This document shows positions 1-12,200 of a stretch of 64,000 bases of DNA, one piece after another. The stretch comes from Camarhynchus parvulus. Taxonomy: Eukaryota; Chordata; Aves; Passeriformes; Thraupidae. Made by a program: the position numbers and the translations under genes. The notes under the pieces were generated by a model that was not told the DNA's origin, searched no databases, and was given only the letters and a program-made list of their open reading frames with translations. The first letter of the stretch is position 1; each line of letters opens with the position of its first letter. The stretch lies in assembly GCF_901933205.1 (NCBI RefSeq), contig NC_044572.1, positions 112,294,965 to 112,358,964 of the forward strand. Direction: 5' to 3'.

Positions 1-205
1 TACACTTCCACTGCCAATATTCTATGTGAAATGAAGTGCTTAAAAATACTTTTGTTTCTTGGCGCCATCACCTGGCACTCTACTGTACAGTTTTGATTCC
101 AAGTACTTCTTATCACTGGCACCAGAAGAGATCTGCACCTTAATCCGAGGAGTGAACATCACCTGCCCAAAATAGCAGATTGACAGATTTCAAAGATATA
201 CTCAC

Positions 206-259
206 ATCACTTGTGGAGACTGCTCCTGAATCCACAGAACCCCCTGTACCACGTAGTTT
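206..259 (-). CDS. ATP6V1H: ATP6V1H exon 7, 54-nt alternatively spliced cassette, residues 173-190
   Basis: The exon is 54 nt and phase 0 at both ends and encodes KLRGTGGSVDSGAVSTSD. The acceptor is a long pyrimidine run ending ctag above 259 and the donor is GAT|GTGAGT below 206. It corresponds to the 18-residue segment that distinguishes the two mammalian subunit H isoforms (SFD-alpha and SFD-beta). It is rich in Gly and Ser and looks like a flexible insert. The next exon, expected to begin SSQYVQC, is not in the window. Confidence 0.93.
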
Positions 260-3200
260 CTAGGAAAAAAAAAAAAGTTGAAAATCAGAGTTGTTCTTCA
301 TCCTTAAGGAACAGCTGTTACCAAGTTTCTTTCAATTCTCCAATTTTCTAGTAATAAAAAAAAATTAGAATCTATTCTATATTTTTCTTGCTTAATATAT
401 TACCATCATATATTGTACTTATTTCCCACACACTTCATGTCTAGGAAAACAAGCTTGAAAATGATCTGGTACATCAACATTTTTAATTAATGTGTGGATT
501 TATTCAAGACATTTATTTATCTTAGAATTTGCAAACTGTACTCTTGCATCTTTCTGAAGGAAATTTCAACTTTAAGATTCACCTTCCAGAGGAAAAAAAA
601 AATCTTTTTTAATAAGCCCAGTTTAGAAAACTATGAAAAATATACCATTAATAAATCTACTGAATGTTTCTAGGCTCTCCAGAATCCACTTCTACTACAG
701 CACTAAGAGGAATGAGTGACAAATCACTGTGTTTTGAAGGGACAATGTCCAGAAATTAATGCAAAGGAGAATGATTCATCTTTGAAGGACAAGCCAGAAA
801 TTAATGGTTCAAACGGAGCCAATACTATAAAAACACTGTCCAAGTAACTGGGAATTTATTCAGTTCCACAGGACTAAAAGCAAAGGCTTTGTACTACAGT
901 AAACTGGAAAAAGGTTTTGATATTCAATTTCTGCTGCCATGTTACTTTTCTTCCCAGCAAAAAGCTCTGATAACCAAAATTTTATAGGCAAGACAACAAA
1001 CTCTTGTCTCATATTTTCTCAGCATCCAGAAGAAAAAAGACAGTGGTAACCAATAGAAAAGGTGAAAATATTTATTATTAATTTACATTTCAAGGACGGA
1101 GTAAAATACTTAAAATACTAAGTTAAAAAGTAAGTGCTTGAATAAAGAACATTTAGCTTTAAAAATCACGAAGTAAAATATCATTTAAAAAAAACAAAAC
1201 CAAAAATATACCTCATTTACACATTTATACATTCATATTCTTTAGAAAGTTTCCAAAGTTACTATGAAGTTTAAACAAAACCAGCTTTTTTACCTGTGAA
1301 CTAAGCTGAGTTTTAATCCAGTTGAAATAGTAATTCAAGTCACTGCCTTCCATAAGCTCCCTCCCCCAAGCAGCCAGTTTGGCAATAATTCTTGCTGCCT
1401 GAAAAAGATTGCAATAAACCGATTTTTCAAACACAGCAATTTCAGAATTCGGAGAGAAGTTCTGTAAACTTTGGAAACCAGTTTTATATACAAGTTAGCC
1501 CCTTACAGAAATCTACCTGTTTTCTATGTAGGGGACTCTTTGTGCCTGTTATCAGATACCTGTAGCTGTTGAAGTTCACAAGGCACCAGTAAAGAACTCA
1601 GAAGGAGATGGAGGGAAGCTGTCGATGGGCTACTGCTGTAAGACACCACCAGAGTCAGAAATCAATCAAAAGCAAGACACTTGGTGGCCTAACACATGCA
1701 GGCTTGATTTAAGCAACTGTGGTATGTGCCAACACAAATGGTAACATGGTATTGAAGGTTTTTTGTACTTAAACTGAAGGAAGTCATTTTCAAGAAGGGA
1801 GAAGTTTCAAACCCAGAAAAAGAACAGCAGAAAAGTAAAATGGAAGGTACAATTGAAGAATGAAGTTGGGGAGTAAAAATGTGGTCAGGTTAAGAATTTT
1901 TATTATGCCTATGGCTTTAAGAATACTTAAATGAGAGTATATTTCTACATCAGACTTTCCACATTATATTTGAATACACTGCAGCCTGCAGTTAATTTGC
2001 AAAAACATTTGAGCCAGTTTAGATATAAAGAGACAGTGTAACCAAGAAATTACTGAAGCAGAGGTTCATTTGCATGCACATAGTTCCATGATACAGTGAG
2101 GACGCTATTCCAGCCACCTTTCCACATTACTGCGTTCACATGTGCAGCACCACCACCACCACCAATTGTAGAGGGATTACAAGCATGAGTCTGGAACAAT
2201 AACTGCCACATTAAAATGTGTCAGATCCCCTTCTTAATGCAAGTAAGTCACCCTAAAAAAATCCCTCCAGCTTTAAAACACAAGATATTAGCTCTCTATT
2301 CAACAATTCTTCTGAGTTAAAACTGCTACCTGGCCCTGAATGAGAGACCATTTATGCTTAGAGGAATTTGAGCCTACACAGAGGATGAATATTTTTATCT
2401 GCCTCAGCATATGTAATGATGTGGCATCAAAAAGCTTCCAGTGTGCATAGTAAGGAGAAAAATAAACCAAACAAAAATCAACAATCCTAAAATTTGGGTT
2501 TGAAAACATTCATGTGCTTTAAAAAAACATGCACTGTACTAAAAGGTATAATAAGGCAGTAAACTTAGTGGATCCACTTTAAGTGGATTCACTTCACATA
2601 ATATTCTGTGTCTTGTTAAATTATTTGTATATTTCTGCAGTACCTAAAGAAAACAATATCTAAATAACAGAAATCTGAGTAGCGAAATGCTGACCATCAA
2701 AATATCTATACCATATGTTTAAAAAACATCATTCCAGGGAGACTAAAATAGTTTGCACTGCAAAGGTCTAAAAATTATGCCTATGTGGGCAGACAGCATT
2801 GTCTGACTGCTCAAACTGCAGTTTTGTAGGATGGGTCTTCAGTAGCACCACCACCAAAAAAATCACAAAACAAACTGCACTGGCCAATAAAAAACCCCAG
2901 CCACCTCCTTCCTCAGCTATATCAAGAAAACTGATCCACATCCATGCAGTCAACCAGATTAAATAAATGAACAAATCAAGCCTGACATTTTTCTTGAGAA
3001 CAAGCCAGCTCACTGTTCAAGTTGCAGTACAGCCCCAAACACAGCTACACTGGCCACACCTCAGGGCAAACAGCATGGCTTGCTCAGTGTCCTGGAATCC
3101 TTGCATCAGTTCTACCCCCACAGCCTAAATGCAGACCAGGTAGTGGGTTTCTAGTTTGAGTCTCTGATTTGACTCTACCATATCATTCCAGCACAAACAT

Positions 3201-6200
3201 ATGCCATGTAGAAAAATTCATAGCTGTGCAGTTTTCTCTTCCTCAAGTTATAAGTTTCACTGTTGGAAACTGTAGTCTCCACTAGGATATTACAGTAATA
3301 CAAATGTATTTTTGGCCTATAAGAAAAAAAAAAATCTGCTGAGATGAAATATCCAGTTCTCACCACTGAAAACAGAAGAATACTAAGATTCCAGAAAAGC
3401 CACTCCATATACAGAAGCAGCAAACAGTAGTCAGAGCATAGCAGAAACAATACACTGCACATGGCTGTAATGGGTTTGGTTGGGATGGACTTAATTCTCT
3501 TTATAGCAGTCCATATGATGCTGTGGTTTAGACTGGTGTCCAAAACAGTGCTGGTGATGTGTCAATGTTTTAGCTGCTGCTGAGCAGCACTTGAACAACA
3601 TCAAGCACTTCTGTTTCTCACTCTACACTTCCAGTGAGTCAGCTGATAAACTGAGCATATGACAAAATAAGGTTCATCGAGGTAAAGATATTTCCTTTGC
3701 ACAAGATGAGAATTTAAACTCTAATATTTGTACAGCATTGAATGGCAGTTATGATAAAAGATTTTCAGGTATGTTTTACTGGACTTATTGTTCTAAAGTC
3801 CCTGCTTTTCTGAATTTTTAAAACCTGCCCTAATCTCCCAGAAATAAACCAATGCCAATTAACAATGCAACTTTATTTTTTAAAATGTGGTTAGGTGAAA
3901 GTTTTATTAAGAATGACTCATCTAGACTGCAAGAAGAAAACTTTCCAGTCCAGGCAGAAGTTTAGTTTCAAATTCCAAAATCTCCTGAAGAAAAAGAGAA
4001 CCAGCATTTTTCTCTACCATCTTCAGAGACAGGTTCATTTAAAACTTACCATATGCACAGTGAAGAGATCTTGTCGATTCAACATTGGCAGAAAATAGGA
4101 CCATGCAGTGTTTTTACCACGTTTTGCATAATCAAAGAAGATGCAAACACGCTGATGATTTTCCTGTAAAAATTGAGAGAGGAAAAGATGACAGATTTGT
4201 AAAAGCACTTGACATAAAGCAGCTATTTGCTCCTTGGTATGTTGGCACAGATCATCAGAGTGTATCCTGGCTTGTGATTTTTCAGTTAGACTGAAAAATT
4301 TCTTGTGGATACAGCTCATTTCAGCACTCTAACACTAAGATTGGAGATTTGGGATGGAGAAAACAAACCTTGAAGCCTTAGCTGTATCCCAGTACTGCAA
4401 CACCTGCTTGAGCAAACCACATATTCTTCTGAACATGCAAGTGGAGTAAGGCAAATGCTGTCATTTTTTAAGAATTACACTACTCTTCATCTAACCAATT
4501 ATGCTTGTTTAAAGTCCACACAAAGTTTTCAATGTACTGCTACTTCCACACAAGAGCCTGTTGTTCAGCTTCTACAAGTGGAACCTTAGGGGTGTAAAGG
4601 AGCATTTCCACTCCTCTCAATGGGAAATGAGCTCTTCTCTCCTAGATCAGGCTGCAGCTGATTCAGCACTTATCTCAGGCAACCTGCATATCTATAAGAG
4701 GACTGCCACCAGAAGTCTGTTCTCCAGGTCTCCAACCCTGAGCCATAGAGACCACAACTACCTGAGCCTGGGCACTGGGGACAGCTTATTTAAATATTTC
4801 CCCTAATAATCACTATGCAAAGCAGCCATTACAGTTCTCTTTATAGCAGGCCAGAGAACAGGCCATACAATCATGAAGGAAAAAGAAAAGCTCTGCTGTT
4901 TCCTAATAGCCTAGAATATAGATAGACAGTCCCAAAAAAATCTCACATTTGAATGCTTGCTTTTCCTCAAGCATTTCCATATGCATTCCAGCCAGGCTTC
5001 CTGGTGGATTGGAAGCTTTCCTTCCGAAGAGATGTCTCCCCACTGAGGTCAAACTACTACCACCAAGCACACAACTCCTACCAAGGAAGGCAAATGAGAC
5101 ACTCACAAAAGGACAGTGAGTCTCATCTCAGACTCCACTATCCAGATATTTTAATTTTCAAACTCCCCTAGCTAGAAAGGCTTTTCTCCATCAATTCTGC
5201 ATCCTGTTATTAACTAGGGATGAAGAACCAGCTAGGCAAGCCTCCTTGCTGGAATATGATCCATTAAGCACAAGATGACCTGAATGTATCCATAATTCAA
5301 ACAGTGGCATCTTACTAAGCCTTAGAGCTTCAACCAACCCTTCCTTGAAAGTAACAGTCCTTACCCCAAAAAACAAGTTTTCTCACTTTTACTCTTCTGA
5401 TTCTCTTCCCCATCCCCCTGCTGCAGGAGTGAGTGAGTGGCTGTGTGGTGCTCAGCTGCCAGCTGGAGTTGAACCACAACAGTATTGTACCACACAGGCT
5501 GCAAATTGCTGCCCTGATCACTGGCTGGGGAAGCTCAGATGCCACCAGTTATCTGCCAGTTATAACCTTGACAGTGATCCACTCTCTAGATAGCATGCAT
5601 AAAAAAGCACCCAGAAACGTTCTCAAAATTTGTTGTACAAACTAGGAAATAAACAAAAATAAGATCTCAGGGACACAGAGCCTTTGGTGGAGAGTTTTCA
5701 CTCTGTGAGGACTTGCTTGATGAGAAATGGCAGTTCGATCACATAAATTACTGTTAGCATCTGAATGTGCTAAACAGTCTAGCTAAGAAAGATCAAAACT
5801 TAACCAGATCAATGAGTTCAGTTTACAACATAATTAAGGAGGAGACAGGCAAGTCTGGAAGCAGAAATGCTGAAATAATTTCAATATGCTGTCAGTCACA
5901 AGACTTGTCTAGTTTGCTATTAAGGTGCAGGATCAAGACAGAAGGAAAGGCGTGGAAAACTCCCCATGGCCCTGAGATACGTAATGTTGCACCTTCCTAG
6001 GAAGCTACTGACTACACTGATGAAAAGAAAATTCTGAAGCTCTCACATCAACAGTTGAATACTTTAGCAGCTGTCAATTCTGAAGAAGCATAATGAAGTT
6101 CAGGTGATACTGCTACCTGCACCAGCTAGAGTATAGGTTCTTAAAGATTTCATAAGTAACAGACTGTGCAGTATGACGAGGTCACTAATCCAAAGAAATT

Positions 6201-9200
6201 GTTTCAAGAATTTATCAGATGAAGAGAGTAAGAAATGTTTCCTCAAGGATGGCAATATGCTAACACTTTCCACCTTCAGAAGTAAGCACAATGGTGATAA
6301 TCTTATCCAGTAAACACAACACTGATTTCATGTTTGCCAGTGTTCAAAATAAATCTTTCTTACAAAGGTCATCAAATCAGTAAGTAGAACTGCTGGAACA
6401 ATCCTAGACATCCAAGTAAGCTTTTCATGAGCTCAAAACACAGTTGACATCATTTTTACCACTTCTCAAGCAAAGCACAGAAAGATAATAGAAGCACCAC
6501 AGTCAGTCATTATCAGACAAAAGCTGAATTCTGCTATCTGCGATAGTTTTTAAAACTTCCAGCTGTCAAAAGCAGCTGCAAATATTATTTGTTCATCTCA
6601 TGAAACTGCAGCAAACATACTTTCTCAAGGCAAATTTTACTTGGAGTCAATGGCACCATGACAGGCCATGTCCTTGAATGATTTCTTGCTTAAAATCTTT
6701 GAATATACTGAATTAAGACAAGTCAGGCAAAGACTGGAGATTTCATATCCATCACAAGAAAAATGGGGCAAGACTATTTACATGAGCATGTACTGACAGG
6801 ACAAGGGGGAATGCTTCAAACTGGGAGTAGGTTTAGGTATTAGGGAAAGATTGTGAGGCACTGGAACAGGCTGCACAGAGAAGCTGGGGATGCTCCATCC
6901 CTGGAGGTCTTCAAGAACAGGTTGGATGGGGTTTTGAGCAACCTGGTCTAGCTGAAGGTATCTGTACCCACAGCAAGGGGGCTGGGAATCATATCTTCAA
7001 GGTACCCTTCTAACCCAAACCATTCTATGATTCTATGATACTGTGGGTTCCTGTGTCCAAGCAGTCTGCAGAGACCCTGCCCTAAACTCACACCATTATT
7101 GGCCAATATGCTGCTTTCTGACAAGAATCTTACACCTTGAAAATGTGCCATAAGGCACTACTGGCTGTATGTTCCAACCCCTGAACATGATCAAAACAAA
7201 ACAGAAGTCCTGTTTCAGCCTTGCAGAGTGGAGTTTTCACAAGTTAGGAAACTCAGAGATAATGCCATGTGGATGCCTCCACACAAGCCTTCTATGCCAG
7301 CATCCCTGAATCCCTGAATAATGCAACCACACACAGCATTGCAAAAGTCAGTACAGCCTTTCAGATACTGAAGCAGAATTTCTAAAGTGAAAAAGGCATT
7401 CAATACCAAACAAAAGCACATATGTAGCGTGCACCAATATCTCTATTCTGTTATCACTATAAAGCCTGAATAATTTAAAGCCATTGCATTTAACATCAAG
7501 AATTCCATACATGCCACTTCTGGGACAGGGTAAGGCCCAAAATGCAGCCACATCATAAAGTCAAGAAAACACATACACCTATGACAGAAACAATAGAGCA
7601 AAAGAGAGATTACTCGAAACTACTTTCTGTGACTACCTAGAACTATTTCATCTGTTCAAAAGTGGGCCAGTGAAAGCATTACCTGTGGGGTATTAATTCC
7701 ACAGCAGAGGAGATATCATCAGCTGTCATCTACTGTAGCTGCAGGCTATGTGCTAATGCCAAAGCACATTAGCAAAACAAGACCTATGAACACTCACAAG
7801 TTCTGAAAAAGGGCGAGTGAAATGATGACTTATCGGGCCACTGATGCACAGAAAGCAAGACCCATTCCTCACAAAAGCAGCCATAATAAACAGAGTTCTC
7901 ACACACTGAGCCGAAGTTTATCATCCAATGGGTAAACCAAAACAAGGGTTTTGTTAGGAGGCCCAACCCAGCGTCCTAATCAAAAAATGACATTGAGGAT
8001 CATTTTTGTCTTCTCTGCTTCTCAACATTTGCATCACACTTGAAAAAAAGTAAAACTTAATGAGAAAAAGTGACCAAGCTACAGATAAGTAAATTGCTGC
8101 CACCACCACTAGCTATTATCCTATTAGCCCAGATGTTAGGGTACTCACTTAGGGCTCTATTGTGCAAACAAGCACATGAAAGAACATCATGGTTCCCATG
8201 TTATACAAACTGTGGAGAGGTTCACGCTTTTCCACTTGCCTGTTGAAATACTGAATACTCACAGCAGGAACTAGAACTCACATGGTTCACCTCCTAGGGC
8301 AATACCCTAAACCAATAGCATTAAACACATTTCACTGAAACCTGGGATCAAATATATAAAACAGGAGAATAAAACAGGAGAAGAGAAACTATCAAACACA
8401 AATAGTTTATATGAATACTAGGAAAAAACCTCACATAACTTAACCCATCTTGTTACATCACTCCAAATGCCTTTTCTTAGCCAACTTCAGAGCAAGGAAA
8501 TATAAAAGCAGGATTATCTCATTGGGTAAAGCCTCTTCTTGAGTCATCCCAATCAGCTCAGCAGTCTGAGACCAAGTTTAATAGCCTGCTCATAAAAGGC
8601 ACTGTTGTCCACAGCTACAAAGACGTGTATGTTACACTGAATTAAAAGTTCCTCATTTATAATTAAACCATGCAGAATTTCAGAACACATTGTCCCAAAC
8701 AACCTAACTTATGTAGGAAACATTATGCTGCAGAAACTACATCTTCTTGCTTGAGGGTAGCCAAATTAACACCTTCAAAGGAAAAGCTTCAACAACTTCC
8801 TATCCAGCCTATACCACAGGAAAGGGCTGAGGTCACAAGTCACAGAACTTCAGCATTGTTTAGGCTGGGAAAGACCCTTAAGATCACCAAATCTAACCAT
8901 TAATATAACACTGACAAGTCTACCATAACATAAGCCGATATATCAAAAATAAAAAGTATTTAGAATAAAATTTTATCACATAAAATGAAACCACTATGCA
9001 ACACTAGCCTTAACAACCAAGTTTTGAGTTAAACATAGTTGAGAATCAACAGACAAGCATAAAAGTTTGTTTTATTTCCTGAATTTGAACATATTACAAG
9101 CTAAGTTACCATTATAACTTTAGGTCTAACATTTAATCTCTGAAGACAGGATCTGAAAATTTAACAGAATATTTTTAACACAGTATGACAAACACCTGAA

Positions 9201-12200
9201 AATACATGAATTACACTAAGGAAACATTCAAGCATGCATTTAAAGACTAAAAATAATACAGATTTTTGACCTACTTGCAGCATATCATCAACCATAGTCA
9301 GAATGTACTGAACAGTCTGTTCCTTAGAGATATGAGTCATCAAGTTTATAAATGTTTTAGCACACTAGAAAAATAAGAGACATTAAAATTAATATTAGCA
9401 ATTGTTTTTGTTCCTTTTGATAATATAAAACAGGATCTTATTAATTCACAGTTAAATCTTACATAAGCATTGAGCATCCCAATACCTTATTCAATTGCAG
9501 TAGGAGATGAATACATTTGACATTATCTCACAAAGAAAATTCTCTGTCACATTGGTTACTACCCTTTACAAATTGTTTTATGGCTTTCAAATTAAATAAG
9601 TACTTGCTAGTGAAAGTCACCAACATACTTGGTTGCAAGTCAGATTAGAAAAGCCTCCCCCGACAACCTTCTTTTAATGGTAGTGAGATCAAGTAAACTG
9701 ACAGAACAGCAACTAAGAGCACAAAAACAGTTTCAGCAAATTGAATGGAGGGAGGAAGACAGGTAACTCCCCTATTCACTACTATATAGTAAGAAAAGTA
9801 AGTATGTAGAAAAATCTTTGTTCATCTTTGAAGAATGTTACAACTTCAGCAACAGGCTGAAATAGTTACACATTACTTTTTACACTTCCTCCTCCCCCTT
9901 CACCAAATTCAGCTGAACCACAAAGAAAACTGAATGTTGAACTGCTACATTGTAATTATGTAGTGACATATAAAGTACACCACATATGTTTTTGTTACTA
10001 TGCAAACTATGATCCATTAGATGACAGTAACACACCACAATTTGGAGAGAAGAGAAATACAAAACCAAAACAAACAGCCTGAAATTAAAGTAGAAAAAAT
10101 GGCCATAAATGTTTGTGTTTTGAAAGCATCTACTCTTCACCTTCCTCCCTGCCTCTCCCAATCCTCTTGATGTCTGACATTCTGTGCTAGAACCTCAGGC
10201 TGAGATTCTACTGATTCAAATATTATTGAAGTGTCTTTGGGCATCCTGCCTGGTCTCCATACAGGCAAAGGGGCAATTCAGTCCTGAATCCGCTCTGTCC
10301 AATGCAAAGGTCTCATATCTTACCATGCCTAAAATGACACAAGACACCCATGTCCAAGCGGATCCACCTTAGCAGTCAATGGACTTCATGCTCTAACTAA
10401 TTATAATTGCTTAGCTAACTAAACAGCAATCTTGCTGGTAGCAGCTGTCATCAATAAACTATAAAGAAAAAAATCTCAAAAAAAAGAAGTGACTCAAGTA
10501 CAAGTGTGCATGATTAAGTAAACTGGGATGAGGGAAGACTTGAGCTAGTTAGTCCCACAACAGAGTCAAAAGCAGATGATATTTAACAATTATTTAGTAG
10601 GTTTTAAAAATAATGAAATAACATCCAACCCATATCTAAGGAAAAATAAAAGAATCACGATAGCAAGCTTTATACTTATTCTGGAACATCTTAACTGTAT
10701 GCATACAGTTAACAACAATAAAATAAGAGTAGATTTGAATATTTCCTTCCTCCCCAAAAGAGACTTCATTAAAAGAAAGTTACTTGATTGCCTTCTGTCT
10801 GCAACAACTCCTGTTTTTCTTCTGGGTTTCTTTTCTGTTCAAATCGCTGAATAAATTCACAGTCTTCGCCTGAAATCATCTGACCTCTGAAAAACAAAAC
10901 ATTAAACTGTAAGTAACATGAACAGTAAGTTGGAAATAACTGTACTGGGTTCACATGGCAAGGCTCTGTTAGTAGGAGACTGCTTGGGTGACTCCTATGA
11001 GGAGACACCAGAAGTGGACCCCGTGTCAGACAGAGCCAGTTCCAGCCAGCTCCAGGACAGACCCACCACTGACCCAACCCAAGCCACTCAGTAATGACAG
11101 CAGCACCTCTGTGATAACATATTTAAGGAGTAAAAACTGCTGTGCAACAGCAGCCATGAGACAGGACCTAAAACATGTGGAAGAAACAACTCTGCTGACT
11201 GCCAGACCAGTGCACAAGGAGGAAGAGGAGGTGATCCATGTGCCAGAGCACAGATTCTCCTGCAGCCTGTGGTGGAGACCATGATGAGGCAGCTGTGCCC
11301 CTGCAGCCCATGGAGGTCCGAGGTGGAGCAGAGATCCACCTGCAGCCCATGGGGGTCCGAGGTGGAGCAGAGATCCACCTGCAGTCCATGGGGGTCCGAG
11401 GTGGAGCAGAGATCCACCTGCAGTCCATGGGGGACACCCATGCTGGAGCAGGCAGATGTGCCTTACAGGAAACTGCAGTCCATGCAGGTTTTCTTGCAGG
11501 ATTGTGACCTCAAGGGCCTGGAGCAATACATCCCTGGAAGACTCGAATGTGCAAAAAGGATCCATGCTGGATAAGTGAATGACCATAACCCATGAGTAGG
11601 ACTCCTCAGGATGGAGCAGGGGAAGAGTGTAAGAAGGAAGGAGCAGCAGAGATTGAGTATTATAAAATGGCCACAGCTTCCATACCCCACTTGCCTACAT
11701 CACTCAAAGCAAGGAGGCAGACAAGCTGAAGCCTGAGAAGAAGGGAGGGGGTAGGAGGTGGTTCTTAGATTTTTTTTCCTATTTTTCATTAACCTACTCC
11801 ATTTAATTAGCAATAAACTAATTTAATTTCACCAAGTAGAGCCTGTTTTGCCCATGACAGTAAGTGGTCAGTGATCTCTGTCCTCACACTTCAGCCCCAG
11901 AGCTTTTTGTCATGTTTTTTCCCCTGTTCTTTTGATGGAGCAAGTGTGTCCTGTCTTGATGGACACCTAGTGACCTGCCAATGTCAACTTTGTTTCCTTC
12001 ATCTTGAGCTATCACAGAATCATAAAATGGTTTGGTTTGGAAGCAACTTTGAAGAGCCCAATCCAGCCTCTGGGCAACCTGTTCCACTGCCTCACCAACC
12101 TTACAGTTAAGAATTTCTTCTTACATCTAATCTAAACCTTCCCTGTTTCAGTTTAAAACCATTGCCCATTGTTCTGTCACTATATGCCTCTACAAAAAGT

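Larger units (their letters stand above)
4164..9274 (-). other. ATP6V1H: ATP6V1H intron 4 (5.1 kb)
   Basis: The intron carries an LTR 3'-end fragment (5,351-5,481), a CR1 3' end (6,817-7,041) and a short CR1 fragment (8,837-8,935). The remainder is AT-rich; I see no exon or RNA gene in it. Confidence 0.85.

Noticed and set aside
11301..11432. Direct repeats considered as a CRISPR-like array
   Set aside because: The units are contiguous with no unique spacers, and the genome is vertebrate.
11026..11586. Open frames of up to 186 codons with 13-residue peptide repeats
   Set aside because: The peptide repeats simply reflect the 39-bp DNA minisatellite inside an LTR and appear on both strands and in several frames.
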